A stretch of 64,000 nt of DNA from Tritrichomonas musculus (taxonomy: Eukaryota > Parabasalia > Tritrichomonadida > Tritrichomonadidae), in the NCBI GenBank assembly GCA_039105265.1, contig JAPFFF010000016.1:248001-312000 (forward strand). Direction: 5' to 3'. The notes beneath the pieces were generated by a model. The model was given only the letters and a program-made list of their open reading frames with translations. It was not told the origin of the DNA and searched no databases. Shown piece by piece: positions 21,401-31,600 of the stretch; position 1 is the first letter of the stretch, and the number at the start of each line of letters is the position of its first letter. The position numbers and the translations under genes were made by a program.

Positions 21401-21588
21401 TCTTAGGCGCTTTTGGATGTGGCGTGTTTGGTAATGATCCAGCTCATATCAGTCAACTTTTCAAAGAAGTTCTTGTTGATGAATATTATGGACTTTTCAT
21501 TGATCACATTATTTTTGCAATCAAGAGCAGTCGAACAAAACCAGGTATTAATTATGAAGCATTTAGCAAAACATTTAAAAAACATTAA
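18499..21588 (+). CDS. bacterial-type PARG domain protein with charged repeats
   Basis: This is a 1029-residue protein. The C-terminal domain (about 750-1010) matches microbial-type poly(ADP-ribose) glycohydrolases (TIGR02452/DUF2263 type). It has the catalytic signature GGG-x7-QEE at G850-G852 and Q860-E862, where the last Glu is the expected catalytic acid, plus a macro-domain-like ILGAFGCGVFGN loop near residue 970. Such enzymes remove poly(ADP-ribose) from proteins. The N-terminal ~300 residues are a helical domain of a type common at the start of trichomonad multidomain proteins; I could not name it. Between them is a highly charged, disordered region with about nine near-identical repeats (see the separate entry). 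An AACGTT promoter element is 14 bases upstream, and the stop codon overlaps a TAAAA that may serve as polyadenylation signal. Catalytic residues are intact. Confidence 0.88.
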   Translation: MNGKSKGQNGNQSSRLINSDDNNKDDDLSSQFQNIRQKYNISDENFSIFKSKLREKSTNNKITISNSFDLFKLSIIFKDKNITAKLIKPISTISKISWEKYDQIEKYILEFDESIQNDEQRELFKEYLTFTKILQKLSEHINEFFHSQYIEKYSNELISEVLNSVDQKQIPQDELIELILKSKKTRSKLLSFIDIHSLSPNKREEFLLSLFNHLQLLLISNEFLLKYFENNAEEESTKFLLKSSKFGNVAASFQLYRNRPDNNEYKEEYEYQKHFDQIIIDLYKKSQQTAPTTNQAILDSNSNESQEIKKTNRVEEPPKPKINKKPNSKFEVDFNVQSETSNKLEPERRIDNQKQNNQVKEKHQPQPKKEEEVKEEKSKPNQTLPKSESASAENKYCDNDDEEEESRKEDEKEASKSSEQTKQAQDQNHKKDAKESSKSLEKTRGQNHKKDEINEESSEQIEQKQDQNHKKDAKEASKSLEKTRGQNHKKDEMNEESSEQIEQKQGQNHKKDEMNEESSEQIEQTQGQNHKKDEMNEESSEQIEQKQDQNHKKDEMNEESSEQIEQTQGQNHKKDAKEASKSSEQTKQTRGQNHKNNEMNEESSEQIEQTQAQNLKIYLHASSNKQETNKKEQSSMDDSDSSYEEGEVKLHQLGKPDRMNDQLNKTKPRISITQYDRPLTVQLPTSSNGLHRAKESVAYAVKRPQSSQAEMKPASKPIRNVDTRHRQVSSSVSKGPTFSAVEIANQKVWKENEEIFKKGKYNVSFISYDIKAKLDASNQHTFTVKKDRSFKQEMSILFKNKHKFGISEKKLILSRIEVTHEGTFEAARRFKSKQIKEVCALNFASATKPGGGVKNGRTAQEETLSRQSSLYLSLITQPEMYEYHKRQRNPFYSDYMIYSPNVVVIRDENNELTQPIRVSVISSAAVNKSEIDKAYGRGVRDLDVYKCMKNRIRKIIELCISTGNRTIILGAFGCGVFGNDPAHISQLFKEVLVDEYYGLFIDHIIFAIKSSRTKPGINYEAFSKTFKKH
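19741..20346 (+). repeat. in-frame 57-66 bp minisatellite in the PARG gene
   Basis: About nine in-frame copies encode units beginning QNHKKD. The commonest unit is 21 codons (63 bases), ending in SSEQIEQTQG or SSEQIEQKQD. A variant unit of 19-22 codons reads DAKEASKSLEKTRG. The neighbouring 63-base copies are nearly identical in DNA, which points to recent expansion by slippage or unequal exchange and to likely length variation between strains. The repeat has no stops on the opposite strand, so false reading frames appear there. Confidence 0.9.
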
Positions 21589-21944
21589 AATATTTTATTG
21601 CAAAAATAAATTTATTTAATAATATTTATATTATCACAAATATATACATATATATTTACTCATATTAATTAATATTAAAGAACATAAAATGGCATTATAT
21701 AGCCATTTTTTTTCAATGATGATGAAAAAATTTATGATTTTGCGTTAATTAAAGGTAAACTAGTTTCGTATTATAAAACACATCAAAAATCTTCATGATA
21801 CAATGTTTTACAGAGTAAATTTAATAAGAATTCAAGATCGAAATGAAATATGGAGATCTGAATGATAGATTTATTTATAAAAACGTATTTTAAACTTTTT
21901 CTATTAAAAACTCATTGAAAATTATTCGTTATTAAAAAAACCCA
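21589..21944. other. intergenic spacer
   Basis: AT-rich spacer with no supported gene. AACGTA at 21882-21887 and an Inr-like TCATTG at about 21913 precede the next gene. Confidence 0.5.
21882..21887 (+). promoter_or_regulatory. AACGTA promoter element
   Basis: AACGTA lies 63 bases before the ATG at 21945, with an Inr-like CTCATTG between them. The spacing is longer than at the other genes, but the Inr position fits a leader of about 30 bases. Confidence 0.45.
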
Positions 21945-23966
21945 ATGAGTTCTGAGCAAGGTGAATCTAGTGACCAAGTCTTTTTAACTGAGCAAGAAGA
22001 ATCAAACGAAAATCAAGGAGCCGAAGGAACTTTGGAAGATGTTACCAAAGAGACCGCAAACGCTTTATTTGGTAATCAAGAAAACGAGTCAAACTCTTCG
22101 AGTAAACCAGCACCTCCAAAAAATTCGACTAAACCTTCTTCAAAGCCTCAACAAGAAAAAGTTCAACCCGTAGACACTTCAAATTTGCATGAAACCACAG
22201 AAGATTTAATTTCAATTATAAACTTTGAAGAAAAATGTGGCAATGGTGTTCCAACATTTACAGAGAAAGAGACAATTTTAGCTATGCGTCGATTAGGTTA
22301 TATTAACGAAGATCTAAAAAAAATAACAGATGCTGATGTTGCAAAATATCCCAATATCCCCGAAGTACGTGATCATGTCAAAGAAGTTTTATCAAATCGT
22401 CGTCAGCAAAAGATCAATCAAATTGCCAAAGAAAGAGAAAACATCTTCAATACAACTCAAGAAGAAGATACATTTACTGTTGATCAAGCAGAAGCAGAAC
22501 AAAAGCTTGAAAAAGAACTCAAAGAGCACGAGGAACAAGAACAAAAGCGATTAGAAAAGATGCAAAAGAAGGAGATTGAAGCATTAATAATATCCGAATT
22601 AACACGCCAAAAAATGATTCGCCAAGAACTCGAAAAGCAAGAACAATTTCAAAAAGCTATTGCTGAACGCGAAGCCGCCACCAAAGCCAAACTACAAGCT
22701 GAAGCTAATAAGAGGCGCGAAGTTGAACAAAAAGTTCTAGCTCGAATTGAAGAAAAAGACAAACTAATGCGTGAAAAGCAAATCCAAAATGAGAGGGAGC
22801 ATGAAGAACGTATAAAAGCCGAAGAAGAAGCCAAACAAAAGCTAATGCGCAAAAAAGCCAAAGATGAGCAAGAACGATTGAAAAAGTTAGACCAACGTAA
22901 AAAAGAAGTTGAAATGCAAATGAAGATTGAGAACCAAAAGGCACATGAAAAAGAGCGAGAGATGGAAAAGCGAGACGAAGAAAGAAAAAAGAAAAATTTA
23001 ATCGATACAGAAAAAGCTCGAAATGAGCGCCAAAAACGAATGAATGAGACCAAGAAGCGATTAGAAGAAAACGCGCAAAGAGAGAAAGAAATGTTGGAAG
23101 AGAAACGCATGAAACTCCTTAAAAAAGAACAAGAAGCACTCGAAAGAATGAACATCTTTCACACCAAAAAATTGCAAAAATTGAAAACTCAGAAACAAAA
23201 AAATATCGAAGAAGTTAAAAAACACCAAGAAATCGCACAATCATTGGCCGATAAGGAAGCGAAAAGAAAAGAGTCAATCCTTCAAGAACAGAACAAACAT
23301 GACGAAAGAATCCAGAAACTAGTCGAAGATCGCCAAAAAAGAATTAAGGCCGCAAAAGAAGCCGAAAGAGAAAGAATAAACGCTGTTGCTGAAAGGCATT
23401 CAAAAAATCAAGTAAACGAAACGGAACTCTACGAAAAAATGGAGAAAAAAGATCGTGAAGCTTCCGAAAGAATCGCTCAAATTAAGCATCAAAACGAAAT
23501 TAAAAGATTGAATAAAATTGCCGATCAACTTTTGTTACAAAAATCAATGGAAGATAATTCAAAGGCTCTGGAAAGAAAAAGACAGTTCGAACAGGAAGAA
23601 ATCGTTAAGAAAAAACAAGAAAGAGAACAAAAGGCTTTACTTAAGATGCAATTAAGCGAGAGCTTGGGAAGAAAAAGAAGAGAATCTTCAATACAAACAA
23701 CTTTCAAGAGAACAGAAATCATTAATTCTTTCAAAGATTTTATGAGAGAAGGCGGAAACCCAGACGTGGAAGAACTTGCAAAGAAATATAATATTGATAT
23801 CGAAACATTAAAGGCAAAGGTGGAGAAAAAGAATACAGCAAGTAGTTCGAATTCTGCCAATAATACTGGCAATTTATCGGATATTATTAGCGATAATTTA
23901 AATGGTCTTGTTGATAATAATAATGATGAAGAAAAGACTCCTTCTTCTCTTCCTCCTTTACAATGA
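21945..23966 (+). CDS. Lys/Glu-rich coiled-coil protein
   Basis: This is a 673-residue protein. Residues 1-85 are low-complexity and acidic. About 90-165 form a compact helical segment whose AMRRLGYINEDL and VRDHVKEVL stretches look like a small conserved domain I cannot name. From about 165 to 570 it is one long, highly charged single helix or coiled coil (repeated KER/EEQ/KRK patterns), like MAP7-type or trichohyalin-like rods. A short folded segment (about 585-625, with the motif EELAKKYNIDIETLKAKVE) and an acidic Asn-rich tail end it. Proteins of this style usually bind microtubules or fibres; that is inference only. The stop is followed by A runs and the convergent neighbour begins on the other strand 235 bases on. 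Confidence 0.82.
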   Translation: MSSEQGESSDQVFLTEQEESNENQGAEGTLEDVTKETANALFGNQENESNSSSKPAPPKNSTKPSSKPQQEKVQPVDTSNLHETTEDLISIINFEEKCGNGVPTFTEKETILAMRRLGYINEDLKKITDADVAKYPNIPEVRDHVKEVLSNRRQQKINQIAKERENIFNTTQEEDTFTVDQAEAEQKLEKELKEHEEQEQKRLEKMQKKEIEALIISELTRQKMIRQELEKQEQFQKAIAEREAATKAKLQAEANKRREVEQKVLARIEEKDKLMREKQIQNEREHEERIKAEEEAKQKLMRKKAKDEQERLKKLDQRKKEVEMQMKIENQKAHEKEREMEKRDEERKKKNLIDTEKARNERQKRMNETKKRLEENAQREKEMLEEKRMKLLKKEQEALERMNIFHTKKLQKLKTQKQKNIEEVKKHQEIAQSLADKEAKRKESILQEQNKHDERIQKLVEDRQKRIKAAKEAERERINAVAERHSKNQVNETELYEKMEKKDREASERIAQIKHQNEIKRLNKIADQLLLQKSMEDNSKALERKRQFEQEEIVKKKQEREQKALLKMQLSESLGRKRRESSIQTTFKRTEIINSFKDFMREGGNPDVEELAKKYNIDIETLKAKVEKKNTASSSNSANNTGNLSDIISDNLNGLVDNNNDEEKTPSSLPPLQ

Positions 23967-24201
23967 AAACTGTTATTTTTTTATTTATTAAATCATAAAA
24001 AAAAAAAAAAATCCGCATTTTAAATTTTCCATTCCTCATGAAATCAGATTTTTTTTTTTCATTTTTGTCATTAAAGAAAAAAATTAAAAAAAAATCATCT
24101 ATTTGATGTGAGATTATATGTAAATTAAAGAAGAGTATGAGACAAATTTGTTATATATTTTTTAATCGTAAAATAAATTTGAGAATTAAAAAGTTACAAA
24201 T

Positions 24202-25026
24202 TTATTTCTTTCCTGTTTTCTTTTTTGGAGATGGAGTAACTGACGTCTTGGATTTTTGAGATCTTGCTGGCGATTTCTTGGCATGTTGAGTCATAGCGGC
24301 TAATTCTCTTTCTTTCTTCTTCTGTTGGTAGATAGCATATTGCTTCTTCAATGAATCAATATCATCTCTTAAATTACTTATATCAATATCAAGATTACTA
24401 ATCGTTTCATGCAAATTAACAATACTTTCCCTTAATTGGTCATTTGTCATTCGCTCAGGATGTTCATTATCGCATCTACTCTCTCTCTTTTCGTTTAATT
24501 GCTTAATTTGTTCTGTATTCTTTAGTAAAGATGGCCCAAAAGCTTTCAATAAACCATAATAAGTTTCTGGAGGTATTGTAGCAATATTTTCGTTTATTTC
24601 ATCAACATACTTAACAATTTCGCTTGCTTGCTTCCTATATTCTTCTGCTAAGTGCTGCGATTCAGGATCTATTTCTTCTTCTTCAGGGTGCTCGTATGGA
24701 TTTTCCGTAGTATTATCAGGACTTTGTTCGCCTTTATTGCCTCTCAATATTTTGTCAGCTTCTTTGTTAATTTCATTGGCAGCTTTTATTTTTTGATTTA
24801 AATATACGTCAAGTGTTTTTTTATGTCGTTCATATAACGAAAAAGGGAGTTCATTCGTTCCTGTATTTACAGCCCCTTCTTCAAAATCATCTTCTTCACC
24901 AAGAAATTCTTGCTGTTCTTCTTCAGCATACTGTTGGAGCTCATTTTGAAGTACTTCTTCTTCTTCCTCTTGTAATTGTACTTGTTCGCCGTCTTGCAAT
25001 ATCTGTTCTTCATAACTTAAAGTCAT
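24202..25026 (-). CDS. acidic coiled-coil protein, 274 residues
   Basis: The first 60 residues are extremely Glu/Gln-rich. A middle helical segment (about 130-190) contains the sequence FGPSLLKNTEQI. It is followed by a predicted coiled coil (about 195-245, with a regular I-x-N-L-x-x-x-I heptad pattern) and a basic Ser/Lys/Pro-rich tail ending SPKKKTGKK. The ATG at 25026 is first in frame. It faces the previous gene tail to tail, with about 235 bases between stops. No family was recognised. The opposite charges of head and tail suggest a linker or cytoskeleton-associated protein, but there is no direct evidence. No AACGT element was found upstream. Confidence 0.75.
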   Translation of the reverse strand: MTLSYEEQILQDGEQVQLQEEEEEVLQNELQQYAEEEQQEFLGEEDDFEEGAVNTGTNELPFSLYERHKKTLDVYLNQKIKAANEINKEADKILRGNKGEQSPDNTTENPYEHPEEEEIDPESQHLAEEYRKQASEIVKYVDEINENIATIPPETYYGLLKAFGPSLLKNTEQIKQLNEKRESRCDNEHPERMTNDQLRESIVNLHETISNLDIDISNLRDDIDSLKKQYAIYQQKKKERELAAMTQHAKKSPARSQKSKTSVTPSPKKKTGKK

Positions 25027-25630
25027 TTGCCTATAATTAGAATATAATCTATCTTAGATTTATTTTAACTTTTTAAAATAAAAGTGTCAAAAAAGTTTAT
25101 TTTATATGATATTAAAAAATACATTTTTATAATCATTTTTAATTCATTAATAAAATCTTTGAAAGAAAATCCTATTATAAATATGACCGCCTTTTTTTTG
25201 AATTGAAATTGGGCTATTTAAAAAATAACAAACTTTTTGAATTATATATAAAATATTTTCATATTAGTTTATTTTACCAAAAAAAAGTTTATACGAAAAA
25301 ATATCCAAATATATTTTATGAGTTTATTCTATATATACCTATATTTTTGTTTATTAGGAATTTTGATTACAAAAATCTAGATTCAATATTTCATTACTAT
25401 TCTTATTGCTTTTTAAAGTTCTTTTACAAAAAATTTAAAGGCTAAAAATACCTATATAATATAGCCTAAAAAATAATGAGTACCAAAGAAAAGATTTGAT
25501 TTTTTTTCAAATATGCACCAAATAAAAAAAAAAAAGAAATAAAAGTAAAAAAAATATGTATAACTATTTAAATTAAAACAAAATGAAAATAAAATAAAAT
25601 AAGAATCATAAAGATATCAATTATCTTCAA
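25027..25630. other. intergenic spacer
   Basis: This spacer of about 600 bases lies between the start of the acidic coiled-coil gene and the end of the second BEACH gene. It is very AT-rich. A plus-strand open stretch at 25203-25445 is dominated by Phe/Ile/Lys/Tyr codons, as expected for AT-rich noise. No RNA or repeat was recognised. Confidence 0.5.
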
Positions 25631-28600
25631 TCAACTGATTGAAAGATAAGGGACAAATAATGTTCGACCATCCTTAGTAATAGCTATTATACATGAAATA
25701 TCGTCATAATAAGCCAAAGTAACCACTTTTGACTCACAATCATATATCATATTAATCTTATCAACATTGAAGGCTTCGAAAGCATACAAATTTCCCTTTT
25801 CATCTGACACTGCCATGTAATCGAAATCTTTATACGAGTTCCAATTGCACCAAGAAACGATCTGGAAGCCAATTTCCTGTTTTTTAATAAATTCACCATT
25901 AATGGTGAAAACAAACAAGTAATATTTAACGGTCTCCTCTTTCAATTCAGAAGCGTAACAAACAATGAAGCCCCATGCATTAGTAACCGCCACCAAAATT
26001 GGCCTAGCTCCTTTCAAATCAACCACACGAATCACATCACCTTTATTAATTGAATAAAGAATAAGTGAACCGTTACGAGTGCCAACGATAGCAGTGAAAA
26101 AGCTGGGACTTAAACAGCAGCAGTTGATTGTGTAGCCATACGAAGGAAGTGACAAGAAATGGTTTTTCAGGCTTCCTCTGTAGATGTCGAGTACGCAATC
26201 GCGCTTTGTGATTGCAATGTAATCACGGCTTGCAGCGATGCCCGTCACGCCGGCCACTGGCACCGCCTGCACTGTGTACTTGGCGGTGTCGATTGAGAAG
26301 AGCTGGCCCGACTGGAAGGAGACGAAGAAAATCGTTGATGCGCCAAATTGACAAGCTGCGTTTGAATATTGAAAAACATCAAAAATAATGTCAGAAAAGC
26401 CTTTGACTTCCTTGCTGACTGCGCTGATGTTGATGTTCTTGTGCGTGGCGTCTTCGTTGTAGCGAGGAGCCGGAAGCTCCGCCTTCCCAGCGTAGCTCGG
26501 CTTCTGCGAGAAGCGCCGCTTGAAAACAAAGGAATTGAAGCTCCGAATTCCGTTGTTGTTGAACGACGGATTTGAGGAGTTGGTGCGATGGGGAGAAGGA
26601 GGAGCAGACTGGTCGATGTCTATTTCCTTCTCCTCGCCCTGCTCGTCGGAGATGCTCTGGCTTAAAATGCTTTTTTCACCTAACATGTCATAGTAAGAAA
26701 ATTGGTCTGATGTTTTGACCTTTGAGAGGCCAATTGTGGAGTCATTTTGGCCTTGTTCGAAGAGCGACGATGTCTTCTTGGATGCATTGTCTGACATGTC
26801 ACATCTTTCACTTTTTGACTGGAGAGGGAAGTGAGGTGAACCTCTATTTCTGACATTTCTGTTAAGTTTCGGCTTTTTGTGACTAAGGTCAATTACATTG
26901 ATCAATAGTTGACCATTATGGTCAATTTCAATCACCTTAAACTGCCAGTCGCCAACCATGTCGATTAGAGCAAGCGAAACGTTCTTCACTTTCGAGCTGT
27001 GCACTGTGAACGGGACTGAAAACGGTTGCTTCTCAAATTTCATTAAAACTAGTTTTGAGGGATGTTTTGCTGTGAAAAGTTGAGAAGGTAATTGGCCGCA
27101 TTTTGACATGCTCTCTTCAAAATCATTCAGGTTTGCTTGATTCTTCTCATCAAATTCATACAGTGACGGTTTAAATACGTTATTTGCTTTGATAGCATCA
27201 CTGCCGCGCTGCTTGTAGCCCCAGACGAGGTCGATCCAGTCATTGAGTGTCTCTGAGACGATGTCAGACTCGAGTGCCTTCCTCATTGTGTAGATGAACG
27301 TGAAGCGAGAGTTATTTGACCATGGTGGCAGAATCACATCGTCAAAACCGTCAATTTTATTTGAATTTTTCAGAAACTCGAAATCAAAGAAAAACTCAGG
27401 CGTCAACTCTCTGTTATCGTTGACTTCATTCAAGACAGAATTGAATGACTCCTGAATTGAATTGAGATTCAAATTGGTATTCAATTTTTCTGAGAAAGGC
27501 TCAATTCTAAACAAATTCAAATAAACGGTCTCTTGTGTTGAAAGTGAATTTTCATACAGATAGTTCTTGTCTTTCATTAAGTCTTTCAGCTTGGCCAGTT
27601 TTGCCTCATTCAATGCTCCTATCGGTTTTGCCAAATCTCTATAGAAATTATTGTCCCACAAATCAATCGACTCGGAAGAGTAGTTGCTGATGATCCATGG
27701 AAAGATTGGATACTGAGACAAGTCGTTGAATGACCGACCACTCATCACATTCAAATGCATCAAGTACTCAAAATTGGATATTTTATTATGAACCCACAAA
27801 TCGGTCTTGTTTTTCTTCTTGAAGAATTCAAAGAATTCAACTGTTTGGAGACTTCGAATGTTTGGAAGACGCATGTTTGAAATTGCCTTGAGAACAGAGA
27901 GTGATTTGTGATTGGTAAACTGAATGAAGAATGACTTTCCACTCATTGTGAATAATTCGATTGAGTTTGGAACATTGAATGATTTTCTGAAGTAAATGTC
28001 AATCAATTCAAATAAAGGAATTCGAGTCACTTTTCCAGTGTAAGTCAGCAATTCAATACGATCAACAAACAAAGAAAATTTGACCAATTTTTTGGCCTTC
28101 GGTGTGACAATGTTACAAGGAATAATGAACAATGATGTATTTGAATCAATAGGATTATTAAAATCATGAATAGCTAAAGATACATCAGTTAATTGAGAAG
28201 ATAATAAATTCTTTGTTTTCTTTGAATTCAAATTTGCTTGACTTTTATGATTGAAATTCCAATTCCTTCTCATTTTGAACGGACACATCGACCTGCACCA
28301 CGTCTGGTCCCTTTGATAATGCGGAATTTCACAGAGATTGTAGCTCCATGGTGCCGGATCGATTGACAAAGACCTCCACAAATGAGTCCACAATTTTTCA
28401 TATTTAATTCGATTCTGCATGATGATTTCAACGCCATTCATTATTTGGGACCTGCTTTCGCCAACAAGATCGCCGAGGACGAAAATGAAGAGGCTGATGC
28501 TTTGCTTTGGTGACTCGGACGCTTCATTTTTAAGTGACAAGAAAAGTTTTTTGGCAGAGGCGACCAAATCGCTTTCAAAAGGGAAGCTAACTTTTTCAAG

Positions 28601-31600
28601 GCACTTGAATGCATTGTTCGACATCAATGGCTCGTCTGTTGGCTCAATGATGAAATCGAAGCCCGCCATTTGGCAATGATGGTTCAACAAATCAACGTAT
28701 TTTTGAACTTTTATCTTGCCTGTTCCACTGGACATGAAACTGTTACTAAAGTCACTGCTATCGTTGAAATTGTCAAAGTTATTCAGACTTCCACTTGAAT
28801 TCAATTGTGACGCTGATTGTATCGATGCTGAAAAGCTTCCAACGTGATGCAATTTGATGTTCGCTGCTGAGCTAAAACTTGATATACTAACGTTGTTATT
28901 ACTTGACTCTAAATCAACGTTATTTAAGATCTCAAGTTGGAAAATGTGATCACAAACTAACTCGGGACATTCATGCATCAAGAAGGCGCAAAGAAGAAGA
29001 TCGAACGATAAGAATTGAGGCAATTGGACACTCAAATACACAGAAATGATTTCTTTTGCCAATTCAGCATCTTTCCAGTGACATTCTTCATCAAATCTCA
29101 GTGCAAATTGAAGAATGTCGGTGTGAAATTGCGAATTTTGTATCTTGTCTTTAATTGAGTCATTACTTGGTCGACTTGAACTGGCTGCCTCTTTGTGCTC
29201 TGGTTCAGTATTGAATTGAACAGGAATCCTTGGAATCATCCTTGATGAAACCGTCAAAGAACCGATCATTCTTCGTGGTCTATTTGTTACTGGCTTAGGA
29301 AATTGAATTGGCACAATGTCTTCAATTGAATTCTCTTTTTGAATTTGATTTTCATCCGAATCAGCATTGAAAGGTGAATTCTTAAAATAGCTTTCAATTG
29401 CCATTGAATTTTCATCTTTTCTTCTATATAAAATGAAACGTTTACAAATGACAAAAAATGATGTTAAATGTTCTTCTTCTATTTCGCCATTTGAAATTAT
29501 AAATTGTGCAATACTATGAAGAAGCAATGCCTTCATGTCATTGCTATTTTTATTCAGAATGAGGCCAACGTTATGAATCATACTGAACAAGTTTTTCCAA
29601 TAAGAAAAATCGCAAGTTGAAAGGAAAAGAAGAAGTTGTTGACACAAATCATCTTTAACATCAACATGGAAACAGAAAACAATTGGCCAAAATGACCAAG
29701 TTGAATAAGTAATCAATTCTTTCATTGGATGAATTTGATTTGTAATCATTTTTGACACCATTAAAGATCCACAAATCGAATCATTCAAACCCATCCAGCA
29801 GCAAAATTGAAACATTTCATAATAACCGTTTTGGATCAATTCAACGGCCATATTAAAAAGTTCACGAGAAATCCTAGTCGGTGACAATTTGTCAATTATG
29901 TATTGCATTTGATCTTGAAGAGGAGGTTGTTGAGCCAACTTTTTATGATAACAAATGAGCAAAATTTCAAGAATCATAATCAAAAGAGTGTTACTTTCTC
30001 GTGGCAACAAAAGATGCAAGAAAGAAACAATGTCAGTATCATTGCAAATGTTAGCCAGTGGTGATGGATCAGATAAAGCAAGAGATTTAATGATTTGCAA
30101 CAAATCAATAACTTGTTGAAGTTCAGCACAAGTTAGGCAATGATTAACTATACAGAAAAAGTCATCCTTTTCAAATTTTTCAATTGCAACTTTAACAGCA
30201 ATTCGTGAAAGAAGTTGTCTACATTCAGCCACATTTAATTCCTCTCCTCTGCAACGGTTTGTGCATTGGTCATATTCTCTCTCTTCTCTTGTTAATTCGT
30301 ACCAATAATAAATTCTTAAAACCAACAAAATTGACTTGAAAGTTGTTGTCAAATTGGTCATCATTGTTGGAAATAAGGTTCGATCCCAATGCTTCAATAT
30401 TCTCATGTGATTGTCAGCATCACTTCTTAGCCAAAGCTCAGTATCGAGAAGAATTAGCTTCAGTAATTCTTCCTGTAGTTGAGGATAAGTTATTCCTTGC
30501 ATCATTTGATAGAATTGTAAATACAATGGATAATCGATGTGGTTTTCATTACAATTCTTCAAAAGATGAGAAAGAATTTCAACTCCTTTGGCCTTGTTAA
30601 ATGAAAATTGTGCATTCATTGAATTTGACAATAAAGTGATGAATAATTCATTGGTCACTTTTTCAATAGGAAATGAATTGCCATTTTTCATTGTCATGTC
30701 AATCTGTGAATACAATGGAAGAAGAATTTGACATTTACAAAAATCAACCAAAATTTTCGTAAAGTTTGTTTCAAGAGGAATTTCATCAAGATTTGAATGG
30801 CATTTTATCGTTGGTATAACAAACTTTTCCTTAACCGATAACAAACCGTTATTTTCATCTGTTGTGTAATAAAAAAGTGGTTGTTGTGGTAAGGTACCAA
30901 TTCCTCTTGGTCCCATTTGATAAAGGACGGTTATTGTGTCAATATCGAGTTGTTGAAACATTCCAAAAGTTGCAATTTTTGAGATGCAATCACTCTTTAC
31001 TGAATTATCAGTTGTTCCTCCAATTTTAACCGTTAACGGTCCAGGTTGAAGGTTCATTGGAATGTATTCAATTGGATCAAAATTATTCACACCAAAAGTT
31101 GGAATAACATAAGATATTGTTGGCGATTTATAGTTGAATGTCAAGGCAACGAAAGTCCATTGATTCGGTGGTAATGGATGGTCAATTTTTCCGGTTGAGT
31201 TCAAATTATTTGACTTCTCATAACAGAAAATGTAAGATGATGAAATGAATGCATTTATTGTGTTCATTTTACTGTCTTGTAAGAAAAGACAAGATGGTTT
31301 GTATTGCGATTGTGCATGATCATTTAAAATCCAAAAAATAAACGTGAATCCGGTTTCAATGTCACTTTTGTTCAATCCAGTTATTTCAATTGCATTTGAA
31401 GGATCGATCATTGGAATCGATGCAAAAGGATCCTTGGATGAAGATGTGACGATCTTCCTCAATGTTTGTATGTAGTTTTGTTGGTAATCTGAATAATAAC
31501 GTCCTTCAATAGGTGACAAAAGTGAAATGAAACTTTGTACAACAGGAATACTTGAAGCAACAGACGATATGTGCTGAAATAGATTCAACATAGCATTGAT

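Noticed and set aside
22649-23155. 168-residue minus-strand frame rich in Ser/Phe
   Set aside because: Antisense of the charged coiled-coil rod of the plus-strand gene.
25203-25445. 80-residue plus-strand frame in the spacer
   Set aside because: Starts with TTG, is made of Phe/Ile/Tyr/Lys codons typical of AT-rich noise, and has no promoter motif.
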